Numbered from the stretch's first letter, positions 1-7,012 are shown. The stretch is 8,206 nt of DNA from an uncultured Clostridium sp. (GCA_947643945.1 CANRXN010000032.1:1-8206), one strand, 5' to 3'. Numbers and translations are program-made. Notes: generated by a model not told the origin, from the sequence alone.

Positions 1-1261
1 TGTTATCATGTCCGAAAAATACATCCATGACAGATTTTTACCAGATAAAGCGATTGATATTTTAGACGAAGCTTGCTCTAGAATTAACTTAGAAAACAAA
101 GAATTATATAAACTAGAAATGCTAAAACAAGAACTTTCTAAAGTACAAGCCGAAAAAGAAGAAGTGGTAGCTGCTGATTCAACCGAAGACTATCAAAGAG
201 CAGCAGACTTAAAGACGCGTGAATGTCAATTAATTGAAGAAATTGATAAATTAAATAGCAAGATGAAATTAAAACAAATCACCGTGCAAGATATTGCCAA
301 TGTTATTGAAAGCTGGACCAAAATACCAGTAAAAAAGATTACCGAGGCAGAAACACAAAAGTTATTAAATCTAGAAACTAACCTTCATAAAAGAATTATT
401 GGACAAGAAGAAGCTGTTAGTAGTGTAGCAAGAGCCATTCGTCGAAATCGTTCTGGCTTACAAAGCACCAAAAGACCACCATCTTTTATCTTTGTTGGAC
501 CAACTGGAGTTGGTAAAACAGAATTGGCAAAATCTCTTGCTTACGAAATGTTTGGTAGTGAGGACGCTATGATTCGAGTTGATATGTCCGAATATATGGA
601 AGGGCATTCTACTTCTAAATTAATTGGTGCACCTCCAGGATATGTAGGCTATGAAGACAGCGGACAATTAACCGATAAAGTAAAAAGAAAACCATATTCT
701 ATTATTCTTTTAGACGAAATTGAAAAAGCTCACCCAGATGTATTTAATATTTTACTACAAGTATTAGATGATGGGAAATTAACCGATAGCCAAGGAAATT
801 CTGTTAGCTTTGTTAACACCATTATCATAATGACCTCTAATGCGGGTTCTAACTTAAATAATAATTCGATTGGTTTTGGTGGGCAAACGATTAATAAAAA
901 CAAAATAATGGATAGCTTAAAAGATGTATTTCGTCCTGAATTTTTAAATAGAATTGACGAAATTGTAGCTTTTGACAGTTTAAATAAAGAGCAATTATTA
1001 CAAATTGTTGATTTAATGCTAAAAGACACTATGAAGGCTTTGCAAGAAAAAGATATTAAACTTGATATTAACAAAAAAGCAAAAGACTTCGTCTTAGAAA
1101 AAGGAACTGATGTAAAGTTTGGAGCAAGGCCTTTAAGAAGAGCCATTCAAAAATATATTGAAGATGAACTAGCAGAACTAATTTTACGTGGTAAGCTTTT
1201 AGATGGAAATACGGCATTTGTTACTTTAAAAAATGATAAATTAAATTTTGAAATAAAATAG
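1..1261 (+). CDS. clpC: ATP-dependent Clp protease ATPase subunit ClpC, 3' part (5' end outside window)
   Basis: Hexameric AAA+ unfoldase that feeds substrates to ClpP in the cytosol; in Firmicutes it works in protein quality control and regulated proteolysis. The reading frame is open to the left edge (codons from base 2), so the ATG at 8 is internal: the text that follows it, RFLPDKAIDILDEA, is the end of the first AAA module. Counting from that ATG, residues 30-90 form a charged coiled coil with a UVR-like stretch (DYQRAADLK), as in the ClpC middle domain. The second AAA module follows: Walker A GPTGVGKT (164-171), pore loop GYVG (211-214), Walker B SIILLDE (231-237), sensor-1 TSN (276-278), arginine finger in RPEFLNRID (near 315) and sensor-2 GARPLRR (near 375). 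Arginines use AGA, AGG, CGT or CGA, never CGG. The TAG stop overlaps the pgsA ribosome binding site, so the two are probably co-transcribed. ClpC is favoured over ClpA or ClpE from the UVR-like middle domain. Confidence 0.95.
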   Translation, partial: VIMSEKYIHDRFLPDKAIDILDEACSRINLENKELYKLEMLKQELSKVQAEKEEVVAADSTEDYQRAADLKTRECQLIEEIDKLNSKMKLKQITVQDIANVIESWTKIPVKKITEAETQKLLNLETNLHKRIIGQEEAVSSVARAIRRNRSGLQSTKRPPSFIFVGPTGVGKTELAKSLAYEMFGSEDAMIRVDMSEYMEGHSTSKLIGAPPGYVGYEDSGQLTDKVKRKPYSIILLDEIEKAHPDVFNILLQVLDDGKLTDSQGNSVSFVNTIIIMTSNAGSNLNNNSIGFGGQTINKNKIMDSLKDVFRPEFLNRIDEIVAFDSLNKEQLLQIVDLMLKDTMKALQEKDIKLDINKKAKDFVLEKGTDVKFGARPLRRAIQKYIEDELAELILRGKLLDGNTAFVTLKNDKLNFEIK

Positions 1262-1274
1262 GAGTACTTTTATT

Positions 1275-1872
1275 ATGTTAAAACATGTACCAAATATCTT
1301 AACAGTGATTCGACTTTTATTAATACCATTTATTGTATTTTTTATCCTTACAGGACATTACATCTTAGCTTTTATCTTCTTTACGATATCTGGTATTACA
1401 GATATTGCTGATGGATTTATTGCAAGGAAATTTAATCTTATTTCTAATTTTGGAAAATTAATGGATCCGTTAGCAGACAAATTAACACAAATTGCAACCA
1501 TTGCTTCTTTAGTATTTACTGATATTATTCCTATTTGGATTTTGCTAATTGTATTTTTAAAAGAGTTTATTATGATTTGTGGTGCTTCTTTCCTTTATGG
1601 CAAAGATGTTGTGGTTTACAGTAAATGGTACCGGAAAATTAGCAACTGTTTTACTATATTTTGCTATTGTTATTTCTCTTTTATTAAAACAATATGAATT
1701 AACTGGTATTTGGGAACAATTAGATCTTGGTATTTTTGCCTTAGCACTTCTTTCCACTATTTTTTCTTTGGTTATGTATGTGAAGGATTTATACCAAAAA
1801 GGATTTATTGATAAACAAGATTTGAAAAAGGAAGTTACGGTTGATAAAAAGGAAAAGAAAAAGAGGGATTAA
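1275..1872 (+). CDS. pgsA: CDP-diacylglycerol-glycerol-3-phosphate 3-phosphatidyltransferase, split by a +1 shift at CGG
   Basis: Integral membrane enzyme that transfers a phosphatidyl group from CDP-diacylglycerol to glycerol-3-phosphate, the committed step to phosphatidylglycerol; the step is essential in most bacteria. The full CDP-alcohol phosphotransferase signature DG-x2-AR-x8-G-x3-D-x3-D is present, starting near residue 46, with hydrophobic helices before and after it. The start at 1275 has AGGAG ten bases upstream. The first frame runs through SKWY (residue 119), meets CGG at 1632-1634, and then leaves the family pattern, stopping at 1697. Skipping one C gives SKWY-GKLATVLLYF and an open frame to the TAA at 1870-1872. 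The result is 198 aa, the usual PgsA size, with a Lys-rich C-terminus. The length of 598 nt equals 199 codons plus one base. An inactive pseudogene is unlikely because the rest is well preserved; a sequencing insertion or recoding are the live alternatives. Confidence 0.9.
1629..1635 (+). other. +1 frameshift site TAC-CGG-A in pgsA
   Basis: In-frame CGG is codon 120 of the first frame. The preceding codon is TAC (Tyr), and the PgsA-consistent frame resumes at GGA (Gly) after one C is skipped. The frame change is seen directly; whether the cell shifts frame here or the read has an extra C cannot be settled from the sequence alone. Confidence 0.75.
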
Positions 1873-1901
1873 GGGGACGTTCCTTAAAATCCCTCCTTTT
1901 C
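1863..1901. terminator. Bidirectional intrinsic terminator between convergent pgsA and bofC-like genes
   Basis: GAGGGA (1863-1868) pairs with TCCCTC (1890-1895), and TTAAGG (1869-1874) pairs with CCTTAA (1882-1887). The loop is 7 nt and there is a two-base AA bulge. On the + strand the stem is followed by CTTTTCTTTATTTTT; on the - strand it is followed by a TTTTTCTTTT run. It contains the pgsA stop codon, and the bofC-like gene ends 14 bases beyond the stem, so it can end transcripts from both sides. Confidence 0.85.
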
Positions 1902-1908
1902 TTTATTT

Positions 1909-2518
1909 TTATTCAAAATCCTCAATCAACTGGTTTAAATTTTGCTTACCATTTACTAAAATTCCTTTTTCCATCGTAATCTTATCCGTTTCTGGCAAGT
2001 ACTCTGTTGTAATTCCTGTCACTTCTATTTCTTCTTCGGTTCCATCTTCTAATAATTTATAAATAGCAACTTGTCCTTGTTTATCTTTTACCTTATAATG
2101 TTCCCCACAGTTTCCTTGTTTTTCTTGCGCTAATACCACTTCATTACTTGCAAAACTTTCGATTTTATAGTCTTGGTACTTTTCTTCTATTTCGGTTTTA
2201 CTTAAATTTACCATATCTTGTGGTAAATTTTCATACTCTTGCTTGGTATGACCACATCCTAAAAAGACTGTTTTTGTTATTAAAGAACAGTTAGGTGAGG
2301 TCTTTTCTTCTCCGGGTGTTGGCTTTTACGGTATTGTCATATTCCATTTCTTCGTATTCGTCGGTGCAGTCATCTAAAATCTCTTCTTGTGCTATTTCTT
2401 CTTGTAGGTGTAAGTCTTGTGTCTTCTGTTTATTATTTGGCGAAAATACCATTACTGCAGTAAACATGGCTCCTATTACTACCATTATTGCTAATAAGGT
2501 GATAATTGTTTTATTCAT
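1909..2518 (-). CDS. BofC C-terminal-domain-like membrane-anchored or exported protein, split by a +1 shift at CGG
   Basis: The N-terminus has a positive start and one hydrophobic segment (residues about 4-25), giving a signal peptide or membrane anchor. An acidic Glu/Asp-rich linker follows (40-65). The C-terminal half (about 75-202) resembles the BofC C-terminal domain: a KTVFLGCGH start, GEHYKVKDKQGQVAIY, then TEYLPETD and a GILV...L..LIEDF tail. BofC of Bacillus is a forespore protein that restrains SpoIVB signalling; the role here is unknown. The ATG at 2518 has AAGGAGA nine bases upstream. The first frame meets CGG at codon 69 (2314-2312) and stops at 2291. Skipping one C reads KANT-GEEKTSPNCSL and joins the downstream frame, which has no convincing start of its own. 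The 610 nt equal 203 codons plus one base, giving 202 aa. The family call rests on motif memory. Confidence 0.7.
2311..2317 (-). other. +1 frameshift site ACC-CGG-A in the bofC-like gene
   Basis: Read on the - strand, ACC (Thr) is followed by in-frame CGG. Skipping one C gives GGA (Gly) and opens the frame carrying the BofC-like domain. The unshifted frame ends seven codons later. Confidence 0.72.
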
Positions 2519-2584
2519 AAATTCAACTCTCCTTTTTATACTTTTTAGTAGTATTTACGGAGTTTGTTAAATTTATGCAGTTTT

Positions 2585-2926
2585 CTAATTTGTTTTCAAA
2601 TAGCTAGTTACTGCTTTTTTTATTAATTCGTTTATAGAAATGTTTTTTTCAATTGATTTCATTTTAGCTTTATTATGAAGCTCTACTCCTAATCTAACGT
2701 TTAGAGAGCCTTTACATTGAAGTTCTGGCTCAACTTTAAGTTCTTTGCAGGTCTTTAAATAATGATCAATTGCATCTTTAAAGTCTTTTTTCAATTCTTT
2801 TACAGTAGTTCCTTCAAAAGAAATAATATCGTTTTTTAACCCTTCTATATAGCCACAAAAGCATTCATCCTCGTCACTATATTTTATTTCTGCCCAATAT
2901 CCCTTATATTTCATTATATTGTTCAT
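2585..2926 (-). CDS. hicB: HicB-family antitoxin
   Basis: Cytosolic antitoxin of a type II toxin-antitoxin pair, expected to bind and silence HicA and to repress its own promoter. It has 113 aa. The N-terminal HicB fold (about 1-60) shows YWAEIKYSDEDECFCGYIEGL followed by a FEGTTVKELKKDFKDAIDHYL helix. The C-terminal part (about 70-113), SLNVRLGVELHNKAKMKSIEKN then SINELIKKAV, fits a ribbon-helix-helix DNA-binding domain. The ATG directly follows the hicA TAA, and its ribosome binding site GGAGGTG lies inside the last hicA codons, so translation of the two is coupled. No terminator was seen in the 66 bases before the bofC-like gene, so read-through into it is possible. Confidence 0.88.
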   Translation of the reverse strand: MNNIMKYKGYWAEIKYSDEDECFCGYIEGLKNDIISFEGTTVKELKKDFKDAIDHYLKTCKELKVEPELQCKGSLNVRLGVELHNKAKMKSIEKNISINELIKKAVTSYLKTN

Positions 2927-3181
2927 TTATAACACCTCCATTTCATTTATTTTCTTTATCAACATATTTATTTGATAAGATTTTAATATATTCGTTGGAT
3001 GTGGCTTGTGTAATTCTATCTTACTATTGTCTTTATTGGTAAATACCACTCTTGACCCCGATGTCTTTCCTTTATTATGTTCATAATATCCAAAATTATT
3101 TAAAATCCTCTTTGCTTCTTCATATGTAAAATCTTTTGGTTTTGATTTTAGTCTTTTTATTTCTTTTTCTAATGTACTCAT
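2927..3181 (-). CDS. hicA: HicA-family toxin (mRNA interferase)
   Basis: Small basic protein of 84 aa with the HicA double-stranded-RNA-binding-like fold: an N-terminal helix (FTYEEAKRILNNFGY), a GKTSGSRVVF strand (38-47), a KIELHKPHP strand (54-62) and a closing helix (LKSYQINMLIKKI). HicA toxins cleave mRNA and stop growth when HicB is lost. The canonical active-site His of the GSH motif is Arg here (GSRVVF, residue 44), while His58 and His61 remain. From memory this is typical of a clostridial HicA subgroup, so activity is likely but unproven. It is the first gene of hicA-hicB, downstream of comEC with its own promoter. The ATG at 3181 is chosen because the helix before GY is needed, but the TATAAT lies only two bases upstream of it. 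Confidence 0.87.
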   Translation of the reverse strand: MSTLEKEIKRLKSKPKDFTYEEAKRILNNFGYYEHNKGKTSGSRVVFTNKDNSKIELHKPHPTNILKSYQINMLIKKINEMEVL

Positions 3182-3183
3182 AT

Positions 3184-3212
3184 ATTATATCATTTCTTTC
3201 TAATTTTTGCAA
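3184..3212 (-). promoter_or_regulatory. Promoter of hicA-hicB
   Basis: On the - strand, TTGCAA (3212-3207) and a perfect TATAAT (3189-3184) are separated by exactly 17 bases. The -10 box ends two bases before the hicA ATG, so the normal start point would fall inside or just after the start codon. Either transcription starts unusually close to the box and the mRNA is leaderless, or another promoter, such as comEC read-through, supplies the full toxin. Confidence 0.6.
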
Positions 3213-3226
3213 CTATTTTTAGTTGC
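3209..3226. promoter_or_regulatory. Candidate HicB operator (inverted repeat over the hicA -35 box)
   Basis: Perfect inverted repeat GCAACTA-tttt-TAGTTGC with 7-bp arms and a 4-base centre. It overlaps four bases of the -35 box TTGCAA and starts four bases upstream of the comEC stop. Its position fits autorepression by the ribbon-helix-helix domain of HicB. On the + strand it is followed by TTTTTATTTTT and so also looks like a terminator, but no + strand gene ends there. Confidence 0.5.
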
Positions 3227-3229
3227 TTT

Positions 3230-5658
3230 TTATTTTTGTTTTATCCATTCTTTTACCTTAAATTCTCCTTTACCATTAACACAAATTGAAATCTCACCAT
3301 CTTGATCCGTCCTATAAACCCTAGTATTACTAGCCTTAAATCTTTCTAAAACCGTTTCATTGGGATGTCCAAAATTATTATCTTTGCCAACGCCAATCAA
3401 GCAAATTTTAGGCTTTACCTTCTTAAGAAACGCTTCCGTAGACGAAGTCTTAGAACCGGTGATGGGCAACCTTTAAAACAGTTGCTTTTAAGTTTGGCTT
3501 CTTTTCTAGCAATAGCTTTTCTGCTGGTTCTTCTATATCTCCTGTAAAAAGCATTGAAAACTGATTATAATGTAACTTAGTAACAATCGAATTATTATTC
3601 AAAGCATTTTCCAACATTAAATTATCTTGTGGCCACAAAATATCAAAGTAAATTCAATCTTCAATCTTTATACTATCCCCTTTTTTTACAATCGTTACTG
3701 CTATACTTTTTTCCTTTACTAATTTAATAAATTCTTGATATTGTTTGGTATCTTCTTTTTGTTTCGAAATGATAACATTTTTTACCGTTAGCTCTTCCAT
3801 AACGCTTAGCAAACCTGCCACATGATCTAGGTCAAAATGACTGACCATGATATAGTCTAACTTTGTATAACCTCTATCTAGTAAATAAGGAATGACTGTC
3901 TTTTTCCCAACATCAAAGTCACTTGCTATACTTCCTCCTCCATCGATTAAAACAGTTTTATTTTTTGGAGTTACTAAAAATGTACAGTCTCCTTGTCCTA
4001 CATCCACAAAATAAATTTTTAAACTTTTAGGAAATAAATGAAAACAAAAGAAAATGAAAATAAAAACAAGAATTATAATTGAAAAGTATTGTTTCCTTTT
4101 TTGCCTCCATCGGTAGTAAAAAAGTGCCATTAAATTTTTGAACCTTTTTTGGCTACCAGTTGGCCTTTTCTCTTGATAGCTATAATACATGATGTAGAAA
4201 AAACAAACAACTAAAAAGTAACAAACAATTCCTATCAGCTTTGGTGTTGCTATATAAATTTTAGAAAGTGGGAGCTTACTAAAATTAGAAATAAAAAGCA
4301 AGATTTCTAAACCTACTTTTACTGGGAACGAAAATACCTTCACAAAAATACTTAAAAAACCTAAAATAATTGTTGGACCAATTACGATACTTACCAACAA
4401 ATTAGTTACTAAAAAGTACAGTCCTATTGTATTAAAATGATATAGTAAAATGGGCAAAATAGCAATTTGAGCCGATAAACTAACTGCTAGAATTTCCTTT
4501 ATTTTTTGTAATATCTTCCTTTGTGTTTTTGCTTTTTTGATCTTTAAAATCTTTAAAATAGTAGGTTGTAATAAAATAATTCCTAAGGTTCCTATATAAG
4601 ATAATTGTAAGCCCACATGCAAAATTAAAAATGGATTATAAACTAAGATACATAGTAAAGAGATAGAAATAGAAGTTAATGTATCATTTTTTCGATAAAA
4701 AATTTCTCCACCCATCGAAATTGCTCCCATGATAACTGCTCGCACAATAGAAGGGGAAAATCCTGTGATAAAGGTATAAAAGACTAGTATCGCAATAGTT
4801 ACGATTTGACTTTTTCTTTTCCCTATTAATTTTTTAAATACTATCCTAATTCCTATCATTAAATAGCTAATGTGCATGCCAGAAATGGCTAAAATATGAG
4901 AAATATTAGCAGTTCGAAAGTTTTCTTTTACTTCCTCTTGCATTCCAGTCGTTTCTCCTATTAATATTCCTTTTAATAAATCTGCTTTTTCTTCTTCAAA
5001 ATTTGTTTCTATTTTTTGCTCTATTTCTAACTTCTGGGTATTGGCTAATTGTAAAATAGGGTTCAGCTGATTTTTTCCTAATACTTTTATTTTGGTAGCT
5101 TTTACTCTTCCTACTACTTTTAAGGTTTTTAAATAGCTTTGCTCGTCATATCCACCATAATTTGTTCTTTTGTTTGGCTTTTTATATTGTCCTTGCAATT
5201 CTATTTTATCGCCATAAGCTAATTCTTGCTTTTTACTTACTTGAAGGATAAGATTAAAATGCTTTTTACCTAATATTTGTACATGATATAAATTATAATA
5301 TTGTTTTCCGGATTGTGTTACTAATAACAATTGCTGTTTCTTTTATATTTTGCCCATCTTGATAAGCCTTTTCATAATATTGATTTTGGTATAACACAAT
5401 TGTATTGGAAATAATAGAAATAATGATAAGAATAAAGATTGATTTTTTATTCATAATTAATTTTAAATATCTGCTATATCGATAAAAAGATAATAGCTTA
5501 AATTGACTGCTTCTCTTGGTGGTATACAGTTTTTTTATGACAAGATAGGTTGCTGTAATTAGGATATAACAAAGGACTATACTGGTTTTAAAGTATAGTC
5601 CCCATAAAATACCTATGATATATCCTATTGCAACAATTAATATTGGTCGATTTTTCAT
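3230..5658 (-). CDS. comEC: DNA internalization protein ComEC/Rec2, with two +1 CGG shifts and one in-frame TGA
   Basis: Polytopic inner-membrane channel protein that carries single-stranded DNA into the cytoplasm during natural transformation. Once the two shifts are skipped and the TGA is read as a residue it has 808 aa, about the normal family size. Order: N-terminal membrane helices (1-95); an OB-fold-like extracellular domain (about 100-200); the Competence domain with LKGILIGE, ISHILAISGMHISYL (near 255-265) and many helices; then a metallo-beta-lactamase-like domain (about 555-808) with VDVGQGDC, LIDGGG, SHFDLDHVAG (His near 607), FTGDIE and AHHGSKTS (near 732-738). Shift 1 is at 5310-5308 (after residue 116), shift 2 at 3458-3456 inside AHHG. 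The TGA at 3656-3654 is codon 668 and keeps the frame. AGGAGG lies only 3 bases before the ATG. It follows the NlpC gene by 21 bases, so they form one operon. A decayed gene remains possible for this non-essential function. Confidence 0.88.
3455..3461 (-). other. +1 frameshift site CAC-CGG-T in comEC (second)
   Basis: The zero frame reads VAHH, then CGG, TTC and TAA. Skipping one C reads VAHH-GSKTSSTEAF, the near-invariant AHHGS motif of the ComEC metallo-beta-lactamase-like domain. The position of the correct frame change is therefore fixed to the base. Confidence 0.8.
3654..3656 (-). other. In-frame TGA codon inside comEC
   Basis: The frame reads GDSIKIED, TGA, IYFDILWPQDNLM with no shift, and both sides match the same stretch of the ComEC C-terminal domain. 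A single residue, possibly Gly or Trp, fits at the TGA. It may be a nonsense mutation, a base error, read-through or a reassigned codon. The next possible start (TTG at 3638) would give only a useless domain fragment. Confidence 0.7.
5307..5313 (-). other. +1 frameshift site ATC-CGG-A in comEC (first)
   Basis: The zero frame from the comEC start meets CGG as codon 117 and stops four codons after it. Skipping one C reads VISNTI-GKQYYNLYHV and joins the long frame that carries the Competence domain. Confidence 0.75.
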
Positions 5659-5679
5659 AGTCCTCCTTAACTTAAGACT

Positions 5680-7012
5680 TTATAGTACTCTTCTTGCTCC
5701 TAAGTAATTACTTGCTGCTTGGTTAATTGGCACAATGCATACAGATTTTCCTGGTCTTGGTGCATGGATTACTTGCCCTCCACCTACATAAATAGCTACA
5801 TGCCCACTGTAAATGATTAGGTCCCCTGCTGCTAAATTGCTTCTACTTACTGCTACACCTGCTCCTGCTTGCCCTCCTGATGTACGAGGTAAGCTTACAC
5901 CAAAGTTTCTATACACATAAGAGGTAAATCCTGAACAGTCAAATCCGGTAGAAGGTGAAGTTCCTCCATAAGTGTATTTGGTTCCAATAAATTGTTTAGC
6001 ATATCCTACAACGCTTGAACCACTTCCTGATGCTTCTGGTGCATCTTGTGTTGTTTCTGCACTTCCATTTGCTGTTCTTGGCATAGAAGTACTTCTTGAA
6101 GTTTCTTGTTTTTTACTAGATAATAGAGAACTTAGGATGTATCCTTCTTGTCCATTTACCTTAACTTTACTCCATCCGTTTTCTTCTGCTATTACTTCTA
6201 CTGCAGTGTTAACTGTTAAGCTTGTTAGCACTTCTGCTGATTTGTTGGCTGCTTTTCTTACATTGATGTTAGCTGAATTGACATATAGGGTTTTGCTTGC
6301 TGGTTGTGGCTCTGCTACTGTTACTGGTGCTTGAACTGGTTCTTGTGTTGGTTCTTGCACTGGTTGTTCTGTTTTTTCTTCTTGTTTTGCTAGTTTTTCT
6401 TTTCTAATCCATCCTTTGGTTGCCCCTGTTTCTACACAAGCCCACCCATTTACGATTTCTATTACATTAACTTCTTCTTCCTGTTTTACTTCAATGATGT
6501 CAGTTGCATTGATTACTGGTACTATTTTTAGTTTGGTATTTTCGGTTACTTTTTGTTTTCCTAAATTTAGGTCTTTTTCTTCTGTTTTAGTTTGTGGTTC
6601 TACTTCGTTGTTTATTACTTCTGCTTGGGTATTTACTTCTGGTTCTAGTTCTGCTTTTGGTTCTTCTACTACTTCAGTTTTTACTTCGTTTTGGGCTGTT
6701 TGGTTTGTTTCAGTTGTATTATTTTTTGCTACTTCTCCATTTACGGTAATTAAGTCTTGTCTTATATATCCTGTAATTTGTTTTGCTTTTACTTGATACC
6801 AATTTCCTGTTTTTTCGATTATTTCTACTTGGTCTCCTTGTGATAATTGTTCTAGGATTTTAGCACTTTCTTCTGCTGTTTCCCTAAGATTTGCTGTTTC
6901 TACTCTTATTTTTCCGGGTATTGGCAGCTAAACTCATGTTTATAAAAAACAAACTGATAATTCCTACGGCTGCCATCATTACAATGCTTTTTATATTCAT
7001 TTTACTTTTCAT
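5680..7012 (-). CDS. Secreted cell-wall hydrolase: three SH3 domains plus NlpC/P60 peptidase, split by a +1 shift at CGG
   Basis: Extracytoplasmic cysteine peptidase of the NlpC/P60 family, which cuts gamma-D-Glu to diamino-acid bonds in peptidoglycan stem peptides. The protein has 443 aa once the shift is skipped. Order: signal peptide (1-30, ending in LAA); SH3 domain 1 (33-88, VETANLRETA, GYIR); Glu/Thr-rich linker; SH3 domain 2 (157-208, more divergent, GWIR); Pro/Gln/Glu repeat linker; SH3 domain 3 (240-299, ANINVRKAA, GYILSSLL); Ser/Thr linker; NlpC/P60 domain (330-443). The catalytic Cys is in DCSG (Cys359), the His in SGHVAIY (His404), and the third polar residue is His in VIHAPR (His416). 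The ATG at 7012 has AAGGAG 8 bases upstream. CGG is codon 33, directly after the signal peptide; skipping one C restores AANT-GKIRVETANLR. The GTG at 6360 is not the true start because coding text and two SH3 domains continue upstream. First gene of an operon with comEC. Confidence 0.88.
6913..6919 (-). other. +1 frameshift site ACC-CGG-A in the SH3/NlpC gene
   Basis: The signal peptide frame ends LAANT, then CGG is followed nine codons later by TAG. Skipping one C reads AANT-GKIRVETANLR, the start of the first SH3 domain, and stays open for 410 further codons. Without the shift only a 41-residue product would be made. Confidence 0.77.

Noticed and set aside
730..1146. - strand open frame inside clpC
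   Set aside because: Antisense shadow of a strongly conserved ClpC AAA module, with no ribosome binding site and no recognizable domain.
1841..2570. + strand open frames at 1841-2062 and 2295-2570
   Set aside because: Antisense to the bofC-like gene; the first also runs through the terminator.
3209..3226. Hairpin plus T-run as a + strand terminator
   Set aside because: No + strand gene ends here. The repeat overlaps the hicA -35 box, so an operator is the better reading.
3365..3547. + strand open frame over the comEC 3' end
   Set aside because: Antisense to the AHHG region of ComEC; no start signal or family features.
3654..3656. TGA in comEC as a prfB-like +1 frameshift site
   Set aside because: The coding frame is identical before and after the TGA, and the +1 frame there does not match ComEC, so no net shift occurs.
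3230..5658. comEC as four independent small genes
   Set aside because: The pieces tile one ComEC protein in order with no gaps, and the inner pieces have no credible starts; TTG 3638 and the start at 3469 fall inside conserved domain text.
5680..6360. Separate short NlpC/P60 gene starting at GTG 6360
   Set aside because: Coding text with two more SH3 domains and a signal peptide continues upstream in the same frame to the CGG shift, and there is a proper start and promoter near 7012-7098.
5972..6796. Two + strand open frames (5972-6334, 6416-6796)
   Set aside because: They lie antisense to the SH3/NlpC gene, have low-complexity Ser/Thr/Val/Phe composition and no family features.
1275..7012. 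Frameshifts as plain random sequencing or assembly errors
   Set aside because: Random indels would not hit the same NNC-CGG-[A/T] context and phase five times out of five. A systematic base-calling artefact at CCGG is not excluded, but two coding CCGG sites (5945-5948, 7931-7934) are error-free.
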